NCBI GenBank assembly: GCA_900553295.1
Contig: USCR01000116.1
Coordinates: 1-7,801, forward strand
DNA length: 7,801 nt
From: an uncultured Eubacteriales bacterium
GTDB taxonomy: Bacteria; Bacillota; Clostridia; Christensenellales; Aristaeellaceae
Reading direction: 5' to 3'
The first letter of the stretch is position 1; each line of letters begins with the position of its first letter. The translations under genes were made by a program, and so were the position numbers. The notes beneath the pieces are model-generated. The model saw nothing but the letters and a program-made list of their open reading frames with translations, did no database searches and was not told where the DNA came from. Shown piece after piece: positions 1-6,730 of the stretch.

Positions 1-1
1 G

Positions 2-274
2 GGCGCCTGCCGGATGGGCGACACGCTTTTCGTGGGGAACCGGGGGCCCAACACGGTGTCCGCCTTCCGCCTGACGCCATCAGGCGCAACCTTTGCGGGG
101 GAATGGCCGGCGGGCAACTGGCCCAGGCACCTGGCCTGCCTGGGAGAGGGGCTGCTGCTGGCCGCGTGCAGCCGGGACGACGCCGTATGGTCATACCGCT
201 GGGATGGCCGGAATCTGACGCGGCAGGACGTTTTGCCGCTGCACCAGGCCTCCTGCGTGCTTCCCCTTCCCTGA
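2..274 (+). CDS. Lactonase family protein (6-phosphogluconolactonase-like), 3' end only
   Basis: The frame is open from the left edge (positions 2-4) to a TGA at 272-274, so 90 C-terminal residues are visible and the true start lies outside the window. The ATG at 14 is internal, because the frame continues upstream of it without a stop and no ribosome binding site precedes it. The protein shows two beta-propeller-like blade repeats. The first has LFVGNRGPNTVSAFRL, then GxWPRHLA. The second has LLLAACSRDDAVWSYRW, and the gene closes with a short tail ending CVLPLP. The pattern of 'V.NRG.ntv..F', 'WPR' and a later 'ANQ/ACS-rDdav' strand followed by a PxCV-like end is that of the last blades of YbhE-type lactonases, which hydrolyse 6-phosphogluconolactone or related sugar lactones in the cytoplasm. 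The substrate is not certain from this fragment. A terminator follows within 10 nt, so the gene belongs to a separate transcription unit from the cluster downstream. Confidence 0.75.
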   Translation, partial: GACRMGDTLFVGNRGPNTVSAFRLTPSGATFAGEWPAGNWPRHLACLGEGLLLAACSRDDAVWSYRWDGRNLTRQDVLPLHQASCVLPLP

Positions 275-283
275 ATCAGCCAT

Positions 284-318
284 CCGCGCGGCGTGCTTGA
301 CCGCGCGGGCGTTTTTTT
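284..318 (+). terminator. Intrinsic terminator of the lactonase gene
   Basis: CCGCGCGG at 284-291 pairs perfectly with CCGCGCGG at 301-308 across a 9-nt loop. A run of seven T follows at 312-318. Two further G-C pairs (279-280 with 309-310) can form outside a 3-nt bulge, which brings the stem directly up to the T run. The hairpin starts 10 nt after the lactonase stop codon. It separates that gene from the promoter at 350-378. Confidence 0.85.
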
Positions 319-345
319 ACGCAGGGCCGCCCACCCGGCGCGTGG

Positions 346-386
346 ATGGATGAAAAACAGGCGCATCCATGATACAATAAAGCCAG
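346..386 (+). promoter_or_regulatory. Sigma-A-type promoter of the kinase/regulator operon
   Basis: The -35 is ATGAAA (350-355), the spacer is 17 nt and the -10 is TACAAT (373-378). This predicts a transcript start near 385 and a leader of about 65 nt. A 7-bp dyad, ATGGATG at 346-352 and CATCCAT at 364-370, overlaps the -35 and most of the spacer, a position suited to an operator. The block TACAATAAAGCCAG (373-386) recurs exactly in the promoter at 3903-3916. ATGGAT followed by GAAAA is also shared, at nearly the same distance from the -10. The leader contains a small GGCGA/TCGCC hairpin (396-400 with 406-410). Confidence 0.7.
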
Positions 387-433
387 CGCATATCCGGCGA
401 AACAATCGCCTCTCCGCAACCGGACGGGACAGC

Positions 434-442
434 GAGGAGGGA
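434..442 (+). promoter_or_regulatory. Ribosome binding site of the sensor kinase gene
   Basis: GAGGAGGGA lies 8 nt before the ATG at 451. It is a near-perfect anti-16S match and fixes the start codon of the kinase. Confidence 0.8.
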
Positions 443-450
443 CAGGACGC

Positions 451-2226
451 ATGAAGCGAAAAGAAAACAGGGGAACCGTGCTGAGCTACAGCCTGCCCAG
501 GCGGCTTTTGGTGCTGTTTCTGATTTTTGCCCTTACCCTGTACGCGGTGGGCATGGCCGTTACCTATCAGCTGAAGGAAAAGGCCCGGCAGGATCTGCAA
601 AGCGAGTACCGGGACCGCATTGCGCAGCTGTCCGCCCAGTTCAGCGGGGAGATTGAGCGCATCCGCGCCCAGGCGGCGTATATCCTCACCCGCTCCTGTG
701 TGCAGCAGATGGAGCTGGTGACGGCCTCGGTGCAATTTTCCGAATACTACGACGCGGTGCGGCAAACCTCTGAGCTGATACACTCCCTGCAAAACGCCAG
801 CGGACTGATTGAGCACGCGATGATCTTTTTCCCGCGCCTGGGAAAGTCGGTGTCCTACGACAGCATATACAACACCATTGCGCCAGAGGAATACCACTTC
901 CTCACCGAATATCAAAAGCGTTCGGGCCGGTCCGTGTTCATGTCGGTGAAGGAGCAGCTGTACCTGGTTTCCGACTCCATGCGCTTTGCCAACAAGACCA
1001 ACTCCGCGGTGCTGGTGGTGGAATTTTCCCGGGACGCCATGGCGGAATGGTGTGCCCTTTTCCCCGACAGCAACGCGGTGAGCGTGCTGTGCAACGCCAG
1101 CCCGGCGGACAGCTATTTCGTCTTTGGCGCGGGGCTGTCCGCCCAGGAGCAGGAAGCCTTCCAGGCGGATCTGACCGCCCTGGCCAAGGCGCAGGCCGAT
1201 GCCGCGCCCCCGGAGGAAGCCCTGGTCAAGCTGGACGGCGTGGCCTACCTGCGGCTTTTGCACCCGTTGGCCTCCGGGAGCCTGTGGACCGTGGGCTATG
1301 TGCAAATGGCCAGCCTGCAGCTGGCGGGGCAGGCGCTAATGACCTGGCAGGTGATCTTCACCCTTTTCCTGCTGCTGGAGATTCTGCTGTTCCTGTACCT
1401 CATCCACCGGATGATCGCCAAGCCCATGGCGCGCTTTGCCCGGGAAGTGACCCAGCTCAAGGAGGAAGGGGTCCAGCTCTCCCCCGGGGAGCGCGGCGGG
1501 GACATGGACTTCCTTTACCGCTCCTTTGTGGAGGTAAGCGACCAGCTCAAGCAGTCCATGGAGCAGGCGTACCAGAGCAAGCTGATGGCCTACCAGTCGG
1601 AGATCAAGTTCATCCAGGCGCAGGTGCGGCCGCACTTTCTGTACAACAGCTTCTACCATCTCTACCGCATGGCCAAGATGGAGGATAACGAGGGCGTGGC
1701 GGAAATGAGCCTGCGCCTGAGCTCCTATTACCGTTACATCACCCGCAGCGATGAAAATGTGGTGCCCCTGCAAATGGAATACCTGAACGCCGCGGACTAT
1801 GTGGAGATCCAGAAAATACGCTTCGGGGACCGCATCCAGGTGGAGCTGGAGCCCCTCCCGGCGGAATTTCAAAACCTGCCGGTGCCCCGCTTTGTGCTCC
1901 AGCCCCTGTTTGAAAACGCCTACAATCACGGCGTGGAAAAGATCACCGGCGGACGGATCGTCATGCGCTTCGTTCCCACCCCGGAGACGCTGACCATCCT
2001 GGTAGAAAACAACGGCGCGTGCCTCCAGGCCGACCTGGACGCCCTGGTGTCTTACCTGGAGGATGAAAACATGGGCGAGAAGGTAACGGCGCTGAAAAAC
2101 GTCAAGGGCCGCATGAAGCTCCTGGGCGGCGACCTGACGGTCTCCCGGGGCAGCCTGGGCGGCTTCTGCGCCACGCTGGTACTGCGCCGGGAGCGGAAGG
2201 AGGATGCAGCGTGCAAACCATCCTGA
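451..2226 (+). CDS. YesM-type membrane sensor histidine kinase
   Basis: This 591-residue protein is the sensor half of a two-component pair. It is expected to autophosphorylate on histidine and pass the phosphate to the regulator encoded next to it. A short basic N-terminus leads to a first membrane helix at about 18-39, followed by an extracellular sensing region at about 40-298 and a second membrane helix at about 299-319. A HAMP-like linker with charged helices runs to about 385. The phosphoacceptor motif RPHFLYNS gives His395 and belongs to the LytS/YesM (His_kinase) class. The ATPase domain follows, with the N box QPLFENAYNHG (Asn489). The G1 region reads VENNGAC (518-524), where canonical kinases have DxGxG, so the Asp is Asn520 and the second Gly is Cys524; Asn at this place is not rare in the family. 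The C-terminal ALKNVKGRMKLLGG segment matches the usual GL-NV-RL motif. The last 16 nt overlap the regulator gene, which indicates translational coupling. Sensing of a carbohydrate ligand is inferred from the transporter alongside. Confidence 0.93.
   Translation: MKRKENRGTVLSYSLPRRLLVLFLIFALTLYAVGMAVTYQLKEKARQDLQSEYRDRIAQLSAQFSGEIERIRAQAAYILTRSCVQQMELVTASVQFSEYYDAVRQTSELIHSLQNASGLIEHAMIFFPRLGKSVSYDSIYNTIAPEEYHFLTEYQKRSGRSVFMSVKEQLYLVSDSMRFANKTNSAVLVVEFSRDAMAEWCALFPDSNAVSVLCNASPADSYFVFGAGLSAQEQEAFQADLTALAKAQADAAPPEEALVKLDGVAYLRLLHPLASGSLWTVGYVQMASLQLAGQALMTWQVIFTLFLLLEILLFLYLIHRMIAKPMARFAREVTQLKEEGVQLSPGERGGDMDFLYRSFVEVSDQLKQSMEQAYQSKLMAYQSEIKFIQAQVRPHFLYNSFYHLYRMAKMEDNEGVAEMSLRLSSYYRYITRSDENVVPLQMEYLNAADYVEIQKIRFGDRIQVELEPLPAEFQNLPVPRFVLQPLFENAYNHGVEKITGGRIVMRFVPTPETLTILVENNGACLQADLDALVSYLEDENMGEKVTALKNVKGRMKLLGGDLTVSRGSLGGFCATLVLRRERKEDAACKPS
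2195..2204 (+). promoter_or_regulatory. Ribosome binding site for the GTG-started regulator
   Basis: GGAAGGAGGA sits inside the 3' end of the kinase gene, 6 nt before GTG at 2211. It decides the start of the regulator. That GTG is followed at once by QTILIVDDEP, the first strand of the receiver domain, so no upstream start is needed. Confidence 0.8.
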
Positions 2227-3830
2227 TTGTGGATGACGAGCCCAACATTGTGGAGGGGCTCGCCTCCCAGCTGCAACAGAATTACGGGGACCGGGCCATT
2301 GTGCTCCGGGCCTATTCCGGGACGCACGCCCTGTCCATCCTCCGGGAAAACCAGGTGGACGTGGTTCTCTCCGACATCTGCATGCCGGACCTGGATGGCC
2401 TGTCCCTGATGGAGGAGACGGAGAGCCTCTGGCCCCGTGCGCACTTCATTTTTCTCAGCGGCTTTGACGACTTCCAGTACATCCACCGCGCCTCCAAGTC
2501 GCCCCTCTATCGCGGCTACCTGCTGAAAATGGAGGGGGACGAGGTGGTGCTGCAAAAGGTGGACCAGGAGATCCGCCTGTGCGAGGAGGAAGCCCGGGCG
2601 GAGCTGGAGCAGGAGGAAGCGCGCCGGCAGGTGGAGCGCATGCAGGCGTTTTTGCAGCGCGCGGCCCTGGAAAGCGTGCTGCGGGGCGGCAGCGCCTGGG
2701 CGCACATGGCCGACCGGTTCCCCCACGGCTTTTCGGGGCTGGAGACCAGCGCGCCGGTAATCCTGATCCTGGGCAAAGTGCGGCAGCGCACGGTTTCCGA
2801 TACCCTGGATATGCTGGTGAAGATTGACCGGCTGCTGGCCCTTCGCCTCACCCGCTTCCGCTTTGTCTCCCTCCTGCCCGAGGAGGGCGCCCCGGTGTGG
2901 CTGATGCAGCGGGGCGGCGTGCTGGAAGCGGCGGACGCCAGTTACCTTTACGCGCTATTTGAGTCCATCCAGCAGCGCCTGGCAGAAACGGAAGGGGCGC
3001 ACGTGAGCTTTGTGGTGGGGAGCGCCTGCGGCCTTGCGGAGATTGCGGAAAAGTACACGCTGGTCAAGCGCATTTACGCCTTTTCCGCCTTTGGGCAGGA
3101 TCACCTGGTCATGGCGGACGAGGCCACCTTTGCCCAGCGGGTGCTGGGCAAAAAGAGCCGGGTGGCGGGGGAACAGCTCCGCTTTTCCCAGCTGCTCCAG
3201 CGCCTGCGCCACACCCTGGAAAACGGCACGGCGGAGGAGGCCCACGCCCTCCTGGAGGAGGCTTTCGCCCGCTGCCCCCGGGATCAGGCGCCCCTGCGCC
3301 CGGAGCAGCTGCTGACCCTGTTCGGCCTGCTTTTGCAAATGGGGCGGGAAATGGAACCCAACTGGAGCGGGGAAAGCGCCGTGCGGGCGCTGATCAACCA
3401 GCTGGCCCACAGCGGCGCCCTCAGCCGCGAGCGGCTCCAGCCCGCCCTGGAGGAGCTCTGCGCCCAGCTATGCCGTCTGCGGGACCTGCGCAACGCCCAC
3501 GATGCGCAGGCCGTGGTGGCCCGGATCAACCGCTGCATTGAGCAGAGCGTGGAAAGCTATGACCTGTCCCTGACAGGCCTGGCGCGCATGATTGGCTTCA
3601 ACCCCTCCTACCTCTCCCGCTTTTACCGCATCAACACCGGTCGCAAGCTCTCCGAGCAGATTGACGCGGCCAAGCTGCAGCACGCCAAGCGGCTGCTGGC
3701 GGGGGGCGAGCTGATCAAAAACGTGGCGGAACGCACGGGCTTTGCGTCACCGTCGGCCTTTATCCTGTTTTTTAAGCGCAACACGGGCATGACCCCCGGG
3801 CAATTCTGCGAGCAGGCCACGGAAAAATAA
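2211..3830 (+). CDS. YesN-type response regulator, REC plus AraC DNA-binding domain
   Basis: This 539-residue cytoplasmic regulator is read from a GTG start and is the partner of the preceding kinase. The receiver domain occupies about 1-120, with acidic pocket Asp8/Asp9, phosphoacceptor Asp55 in VVLSDICMPDLDG, Ser83 in the FLSGFDDF strand (typical of this family) and Lys106 in YLLKMEGD. A charged, Glu/Arg-rich helix at about 122-148, probably a coiled-coil linker, leads to a long middle region (about 150-430) of the kind seen in large YesN proteins, with no catalytic motif that I recognise. The C-terminal AraC/XylS domain (about 440-536) has two helix-turn-helices: SLTGLARMIGFNPSYLSRFY, and NVAERTGFASPSAFILFFKR ending in NTGMTPGQF. 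Its length fits the long form of the family. It probably activates the binding protein promoter at 3880-3908 and perhaps its own promoter. I see no intrinsic terminator after it, so some read-through into the transporter genes is possible. Confidence 0.93.
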   Translation: MQTILIVDDEPNIVEGLASQLQQNYGDRAIVLRAYSGTHALSILRENQVDVVLSDICMPDLDGLSLMEETESLWPRAHFIFLSGFDDFQYIHRASKSPLYRGYLLKMEGDEVVLQKVDQEIRLCEEEARAELEQEEARRQVERMQAFLQRAALESVLRGGSAWAHMADRFPHGFSGLETSAPVILILGKVRQRTVSDTLDMLVKIDRLLALRLTRFRFVSLLPEEGAPVWLMQRGGVLEAADASYLYALFESIQQRLAETEGAHVSFVVGSACGLAEIAEKYTLVKRIYAFSAFGQDHLVMADEATFAQRVLGKKSRVAGEQLRFSQLLQRLRHTLENGTAEEAHALLEEAFARCPRDQAPLRPEQLLTLFGLLLQMGREMEPNWSGESAVRALINQLAHSGALSRERLQPALEELCAQLCRLRDLRNAHDAQAVVARINRCIEQSVESYDLSLTGLARMIGFNPSYLSRFYRINTGRKLSEQIDAAKLQHAKRLLAGGELIKNVAERTGFASPSAFILFFKRNTGMTPGQFCEQATEK

Positions 3831-3853
3831 AGGCCGCCCCAAGGTAAACAGAA

Positions 3854-3916
3854 GAAAACCGCAAGTAAATAGGTATGGATTGAAAACCGCCTCCCCCAAC
3901 GGTACAATAAAGCCAG
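3854..3916 (+). promoter_or_regulatory. Sigma-A-type promoter of the binding protein gene with upstream direct repeat
   Basis: The -35 TTGAAA (3880-3885), 17-nt spacer and -10 TACAAT (3903-3908) make the best promoter in the window. It predicts a start near 3915 and a leader of about 45 nt. GAAAACCGC occurs twice, at 3854-3862 and 3882-3890, a 28-nt offset in which the second copy overlaps the -35. This arrangement resembles AraC-family activator half sites, so the likely user is the YesN-type regulator encoded just upstream (inference). TACAATAAAGCCAG (3903-3916) is identical to 373-386. The 130-nt gap from 3831 to 3960 holds no gene. Confidence 0.75.
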
Positions 3917-3944
3917 ATGGTAACCCGACAATTCCATGAACGTG

Positions 3945-3953
3945 AGGGGAGGA
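3945..3953 (+). promoter_or_regulatory. Ribosome binding site of the binding protein gene
   Basis: AGGGGAGGA ends 7 nt before the ATG at 3961. It is strong, in keeping with a highly expressed binding protein, and supports this ATG over the internal ATGs at codons 14 and 15. Confidence 0.8.
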
Positions 3954-3960
3954 TTTTCAC

Positions 3961-5643
3961 ATGAGAAAGCATCGATGGTTTGCGTTACTTCTGGCCGGTA
4001 TGATGGCGGTCCTGGTAGCGGTGCCGGGCTGGAACCTTGCGGCGGCAAAGGCGGAGGCAACTGCCGAGCTGCCGGTCTGGCAGCAGCCCTTTGAGGAGAC
4101 CGTCACCCTGGACGTGGTCATCGGCTGGGACGCCGACCCGTCCATCAAGGAGGGTACCACCCCCGAGACCAATGCCCTGCGGACCGTGGCCAAGGACCTG
4201 TTCAACATCGAACTGAATTTCCTGTGGATGGTCCCCAATGACCAGTACTCCGACAAGCTGGCCCTGCAGCTCAGCTCCGGCGACATGCCCGATATCCTGA
4301 TGCTGGACAGCGCCTACTTCTATGAATTCCTGGACAGCGGTTACCTGCGCGACCTGACCGACGCCTACAACACCTACGCTTCCGATGAGCTCAAGAGCAC
4401 CATCGAGTACTTCGGCGAAGCGCCGGTGACCTATTCCTCCCGGGACGGCAAGCTCTACGGCATTCCCGCCCTGCTGGATACCTCCGAGAGCGTGGCGGGG
4501 CTGTATTACCGCTCCGACTGGCTGGAAGCCCTGAACATGGAAGTGCCCACGGACATGGACGGTGTCAACGACATGCTCATCGCCCTGGCCAACTATGGCC
4601 CCACCGTCAACGGCGGCCAGGCCACCGCGGGCCTGGGCAGCACCTCCAACGTGCTGAACACCAACTTTGCCCTGTCGGCGTACTTCCAGTGCTATGGCTC
4701 CTACCCCGGCAAGTGGGTTATGCGCGACGGCCAGCTGGTGAACGGCTTTATGCTGGACGAAACCCTGGACGCCCTCAAGGGCCTGAAATACCTGTATGAC
4801 AACGGTGGCCTGGCCCCCGACTTTGCCACCTGGAACTCCGACCAGTTTGAGCAGCGCGTCACCAACGATCAGGTGGCCGCCACCTTCGGCACCTATTACA
4901 TCGCCGCTTACCCCCTGAACCTGAACAAGGACGCCAACCATGACGCGGAATGGGCGGAAATCGACATCTCCACCCTGGGCGGCAACGCAAAGGCAGCCAT
5001 GAACCAGGTGAGCATCAACCACTTCAACGTGGTCACCAAGGATGCCCCGGAAAATGCCGAGGCGGCCCTGATGAAGCTGCTCTCCCTGTCCCTGTCCGCC
5101 AACTCCAACTCCACCGACGACAAGACCATCTACAAGGGACTGGATCTGCCCGAGAACGGCGCGTCCATCTTCTTCCTGCCCGTGTACATGTACTTCCCCA
5201 CCCCCTGGGAGCAGTACCGGGAGAACATCTGGGCCGCCTATGAGGCGCAGGACCCCTCCAACCTGAAAACCGCCGTGGAGAACGAATGGTACGGCTACAT
5301 GAACGATTACCTTACCTACGGCAATGACTGCGAGAACCTGGGCACCGCCTGGGGCATGTACAAGAGCCGCCTGAGCGACGACATGGGCATTGCCATTGGC
5401 CTGGCCACCAAGAACAGCGGCAACTATGAGCCCGGCTACTTCTACGGCGCCGCTACCCCCACCGAAGCCCGGGTGTCCGCCACGCTCAACGACCTGGCCG
5501 TCTCCTTCGTGGTGGAATATATCATGGGCCAAAAGACCGATGAAAACTGGGAGAGCTTCAAGCAGAGCTGGTACGAGCTGGGCGGCACCGACTGGACCAA
5601 CGAGGTGAACGCGCAGTACAACAATATCATCAATCCCCAGTAA
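3961..5643 (+). CDS. Extracellular solute-binding protein, family 1 (LipO/YtcQ-like)
   Basis: This 560-residue exported protein should capture the substrate, probably a sugar or oligosaccharide, and deliver it to the two permeases downstream. Residues 1-31 form a signal peptide: basic MRKHR, a hydrophobic core (about 7-22), then NLAAAKA with a plausible signal peptidase I site after Ala31 or Ala33. There is no lipobox. The only cysteines are at 244 and 457, so it cannot be a conventional lipoprotein. The mature part has the family pattern: an opening strand LDVVIGWDADP (50-60), NIELNFLWM, then LQLSSGDMPDILMLDS, KLYGIPALLDTSESVAGLYY (164-183) with RSDWLEALNMEVPTDMD just after, and DEWEN-like aromatic-rich segments near the end such as NEWYGYMNDY. 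Length matches LipO-type proteins (about 500-560). Codons are strongly biased to C-ending forms (GAC, AAC, ACC, GGC), more than in the kinase, which fits high expression. A hairpin follows the gene. The substrate is unknown. Confidence 0.92.
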   Translation: MRKHRWFALLLAGMMAVLVAVPGWNLAAAKAEATAELPVWQQPFEETVTLDVVIGWDADPSIKEGTTPETNALRTVAKDLFNIELNFLWMVPNDQYSDKLALQLSSGDMPDILMLDSAYFYEFLDSGYLRDLTDAYNTYASDELKSTIEYFGEAPVTYSSRDGKLYGIPALLDTSESVAGLYYRSDWLEALNMEVPTDMDGVNDMLIALANYGPTVNGGQATAGLGSTSNVLNTNFALSAYFQCYGSYPGKWVMRDGQLVNGFMLDETLDALKGLKYLYDNGGLAPDFATWNSDQFEQRVTNDQVAATFGTYYIAAYPLNLNKDANHDAEWAEIDISTLGGNAKAAMNQVSINHFNVVTKDAPENAEAALMKLLSLSLSANSNSTDDKTIYKGLDLPENGASIFFLPVYMYFPTPWEQYRENIWAAYEAQDPSNLKTAVENEWYGYMNDYLTYGNDCENLGTAWGMYKSRLSDDMGIAIGLATKNSGNYEPGYFYGAATPTEARVSATLNDLAVSFVVEYIMGQKTDENWESFKQSWYELGGTDWTNEVNAQYNNIINPQ

Positions 5644-5718
5644 AAGCACCTTCGCCGCACGGTATAGCGAGAAGCTGAAAAGTTCCGGCTTTCCCGTGGA
5701 AATTCAACCAAACTTTTT

Positions 5719-5763
5719 CAAAAAGGAGGGCGCCGGCAAAATCACCGGCGTCCTCCTGTTTTG
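5719..5763 (+). terminator. Hairpin between binding protein and permease genes, probable partial terminator or mRNA stabiliser
   Basis: AGGAGGGCGCCGG at 5724-5736 pairs with CCGGCGTCCTCCT at 5745-5757, giving 13 bp with a single G-U and an 8-nt loop. Five more pairs (CAAAA at 5719-5723 with TTTTG at 5759-5763) extend the stem past one bulged G. The T run is short and interrupted (TGTTTTG), so termination would be incomplete. The rest of the 139-nt gap (5644-5782) holds no gene and no convincing promoter, so the permeases appear to depend on read-through. Such a hairpin would keep binding protein mRNA more abundant than permease mRNA. Confidence 0.7.
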
Positions 5764-5782
5764 AAGGAAAGGGAGGGAACCC

Positions 5783-6715
5783 ATGCTACACCCCACAGCG
5801 GGAACCCCCGCGCGTCCGCGCCGGATGGTGGTTTTCAAGCGGGAAATGCCGCTCTATCTCATGCTGATCCCCGGCGTGGCCTTTGCCTTTGTGTTTTGCT
5901 ATCTTCCCATGTTCGGCCTGGTCATGGCCTTTCAGAATTACTCGCCCCTGCGCTCCTTCTCGGGCTCGGAATGGGTGGGGCTGAAAAACTTTCAGGCCAT
6001 GCTGTCCCTGCCCACCTTCTGGACCGTGGTGCGCAATACCCTGATGATCTCCAGCGTGAAGATTCTTCTGCGCCTGCTGGTACCGCTGATTATCGCCCTG
6101 CTGCTCAATGAGGTGCTCAGCAACGGTTTCAAGCGCACGGCGCAGACGGTGTTTTTCCTGCCGTACTTCCTCTCCTGGGCCGTCATGGGCGGCGTGCTGC
6201 GGGAGCTGTTTGAGTACGACGGCACCATCAACGCCATTTTGCAGTCCCTGGGCTGGGAGCCCATTATGTTCCTGGGCAGCAACACCTGGTTTCCTATTAT
6301 CATCATTGTGTCGGACGTGTGGAAGGACATGGGCTACAACATGATTATCTTCCTGGCGGCCATCACCAACGTGGACCCGGCCCTGAACGAGTCCGCCGCC
6401 CTGGACGGCGCCAACCGCTGGCATCAAACCTGGCACATCACCCTGCCCACCATCCGCCCCATTATCGTCATGCTGCTGGTGCTGGCCCTGGGCACGGTGT
6501 TCAGCGCGGGCCAGGAGCAGATCATGCTCCTGTACAACCCCATGGTATACGAAAGCTCGGACATCATCGACACGCTGGTGTACCGCACGGGCCTGGTGAA
6601 CCATCAGTGGTCCCTGTCCGCCGCCGTGGGCATGATGAAGTCCGTCATCTCGTTCCTGCTGGTGGCGTTCTCCTACCGCCTGGCCACCAAGCACTTCGAC
6701 TATCAAGTATTCTGA
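5783..6715 (+). CDS. ABC sugar transporter permease, LplB family
   Basis: This 310-residue inner membrane protein is one of the two channel-forming subunits of a carbohydrate ABC importer (binding-protein-dependent permease, MalF-like side). Its hydrophobic segments include about 23-50 (LYLMLIPGVAFAFVFCYLPM), 80-110, 122-143, 170-194, 226-242 and 280-297, consistent with six helices. The FQNYSPLRSFSGSEWVGLKNF stretch after the first helix is characteristic of LplB proteins. The cytoplasmic EAA loop that docks on the ATPase is present as ESAALDGANRWHQTWHITLP (203-222), with the conserved Gly209 and closing Pro222 and Pro226. The start is the ATG at 5783, backed by AAGGGAGGG ending 5 nt upstream; the ATG at codon 15 has no ribosome binding site. 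It is followed after 15 nt by the second permease, so the two form one unit. Confidence 0.94.
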   Translation: MLHPTAGTPARPRRMVVFKREMPLYLMLIPGVAFAFVFCYLPMFGLVMAFQNYSPLRSFSGSEWVGLKNFQAMLSLPTFWTVVRNTLMISSVKILLRLLVPLIIALLLNEVLSNGFKRTAQTVFFLPYFLSWAVMGGVLRELFEYDGTINAILQSLGWEPIMFLGSNTWFPIIIIVSDVWKDMGYNMIIFLAAITNVDPALNESAALDGANRWHQTWHITLPTIRPIIVMLLVLALGTVFSAGQEQIMLLYNPMVYESSDIIDTLVYRTGLVNHQWSLSAAVGMMKSVISFLLVAFSYRLATKHFDYQVF

Positions 6716-6716
6716 G

Positions 6717-6724
6717 AGGAGGGG
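6717..6724 (+). promoter_or_regulatory. Ribosome binding site of the second permease gene
   Basis: AGGAGGGG starts 2 nt after the stop of the first permease and ends 6 nt before ATG 6731. The 15-nt spacer between the genes is essentially this site, which shows that the two permeases are co-transcribed. Confidence 0.8.
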
Positions 6725-6730
6725 AACGCC

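Noticed and set aside
396..410. Small GGCGA/TCGCC hairpin in the kinase leader as a riboswitch or attenuator
   Set aside because: A 5-bp stem in a ~65-nt leader is expected by chance in GC-rich DNA. There is no T run, and no conserved riboswitch core is recognisable.
1047..1688. A 213-codon + strand frame inside the kinase gene
   Set aside because: It is an alternative frame of the kinase, with Gly/Ala/Pro/Arg-rich composition and no start signal.
3831..3860. Terminator directly after the response regulator gene
   Set aside because: Only 4-bp GGCC pairings are available and no T run follows, so no intrinsic terminator is supported.
3985..5649. A 554-codon open frame on the - strand, antisense to the binding protein gene
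   Set aside because: It mirrors the + strand gene in register. The strong G/C bias at third positions removes stop codons from the opposite strand. Its translation is low-complexity (rich in Val, Gly, His, Gln) with no domain pattern, while the + strand frame is a clear family member.
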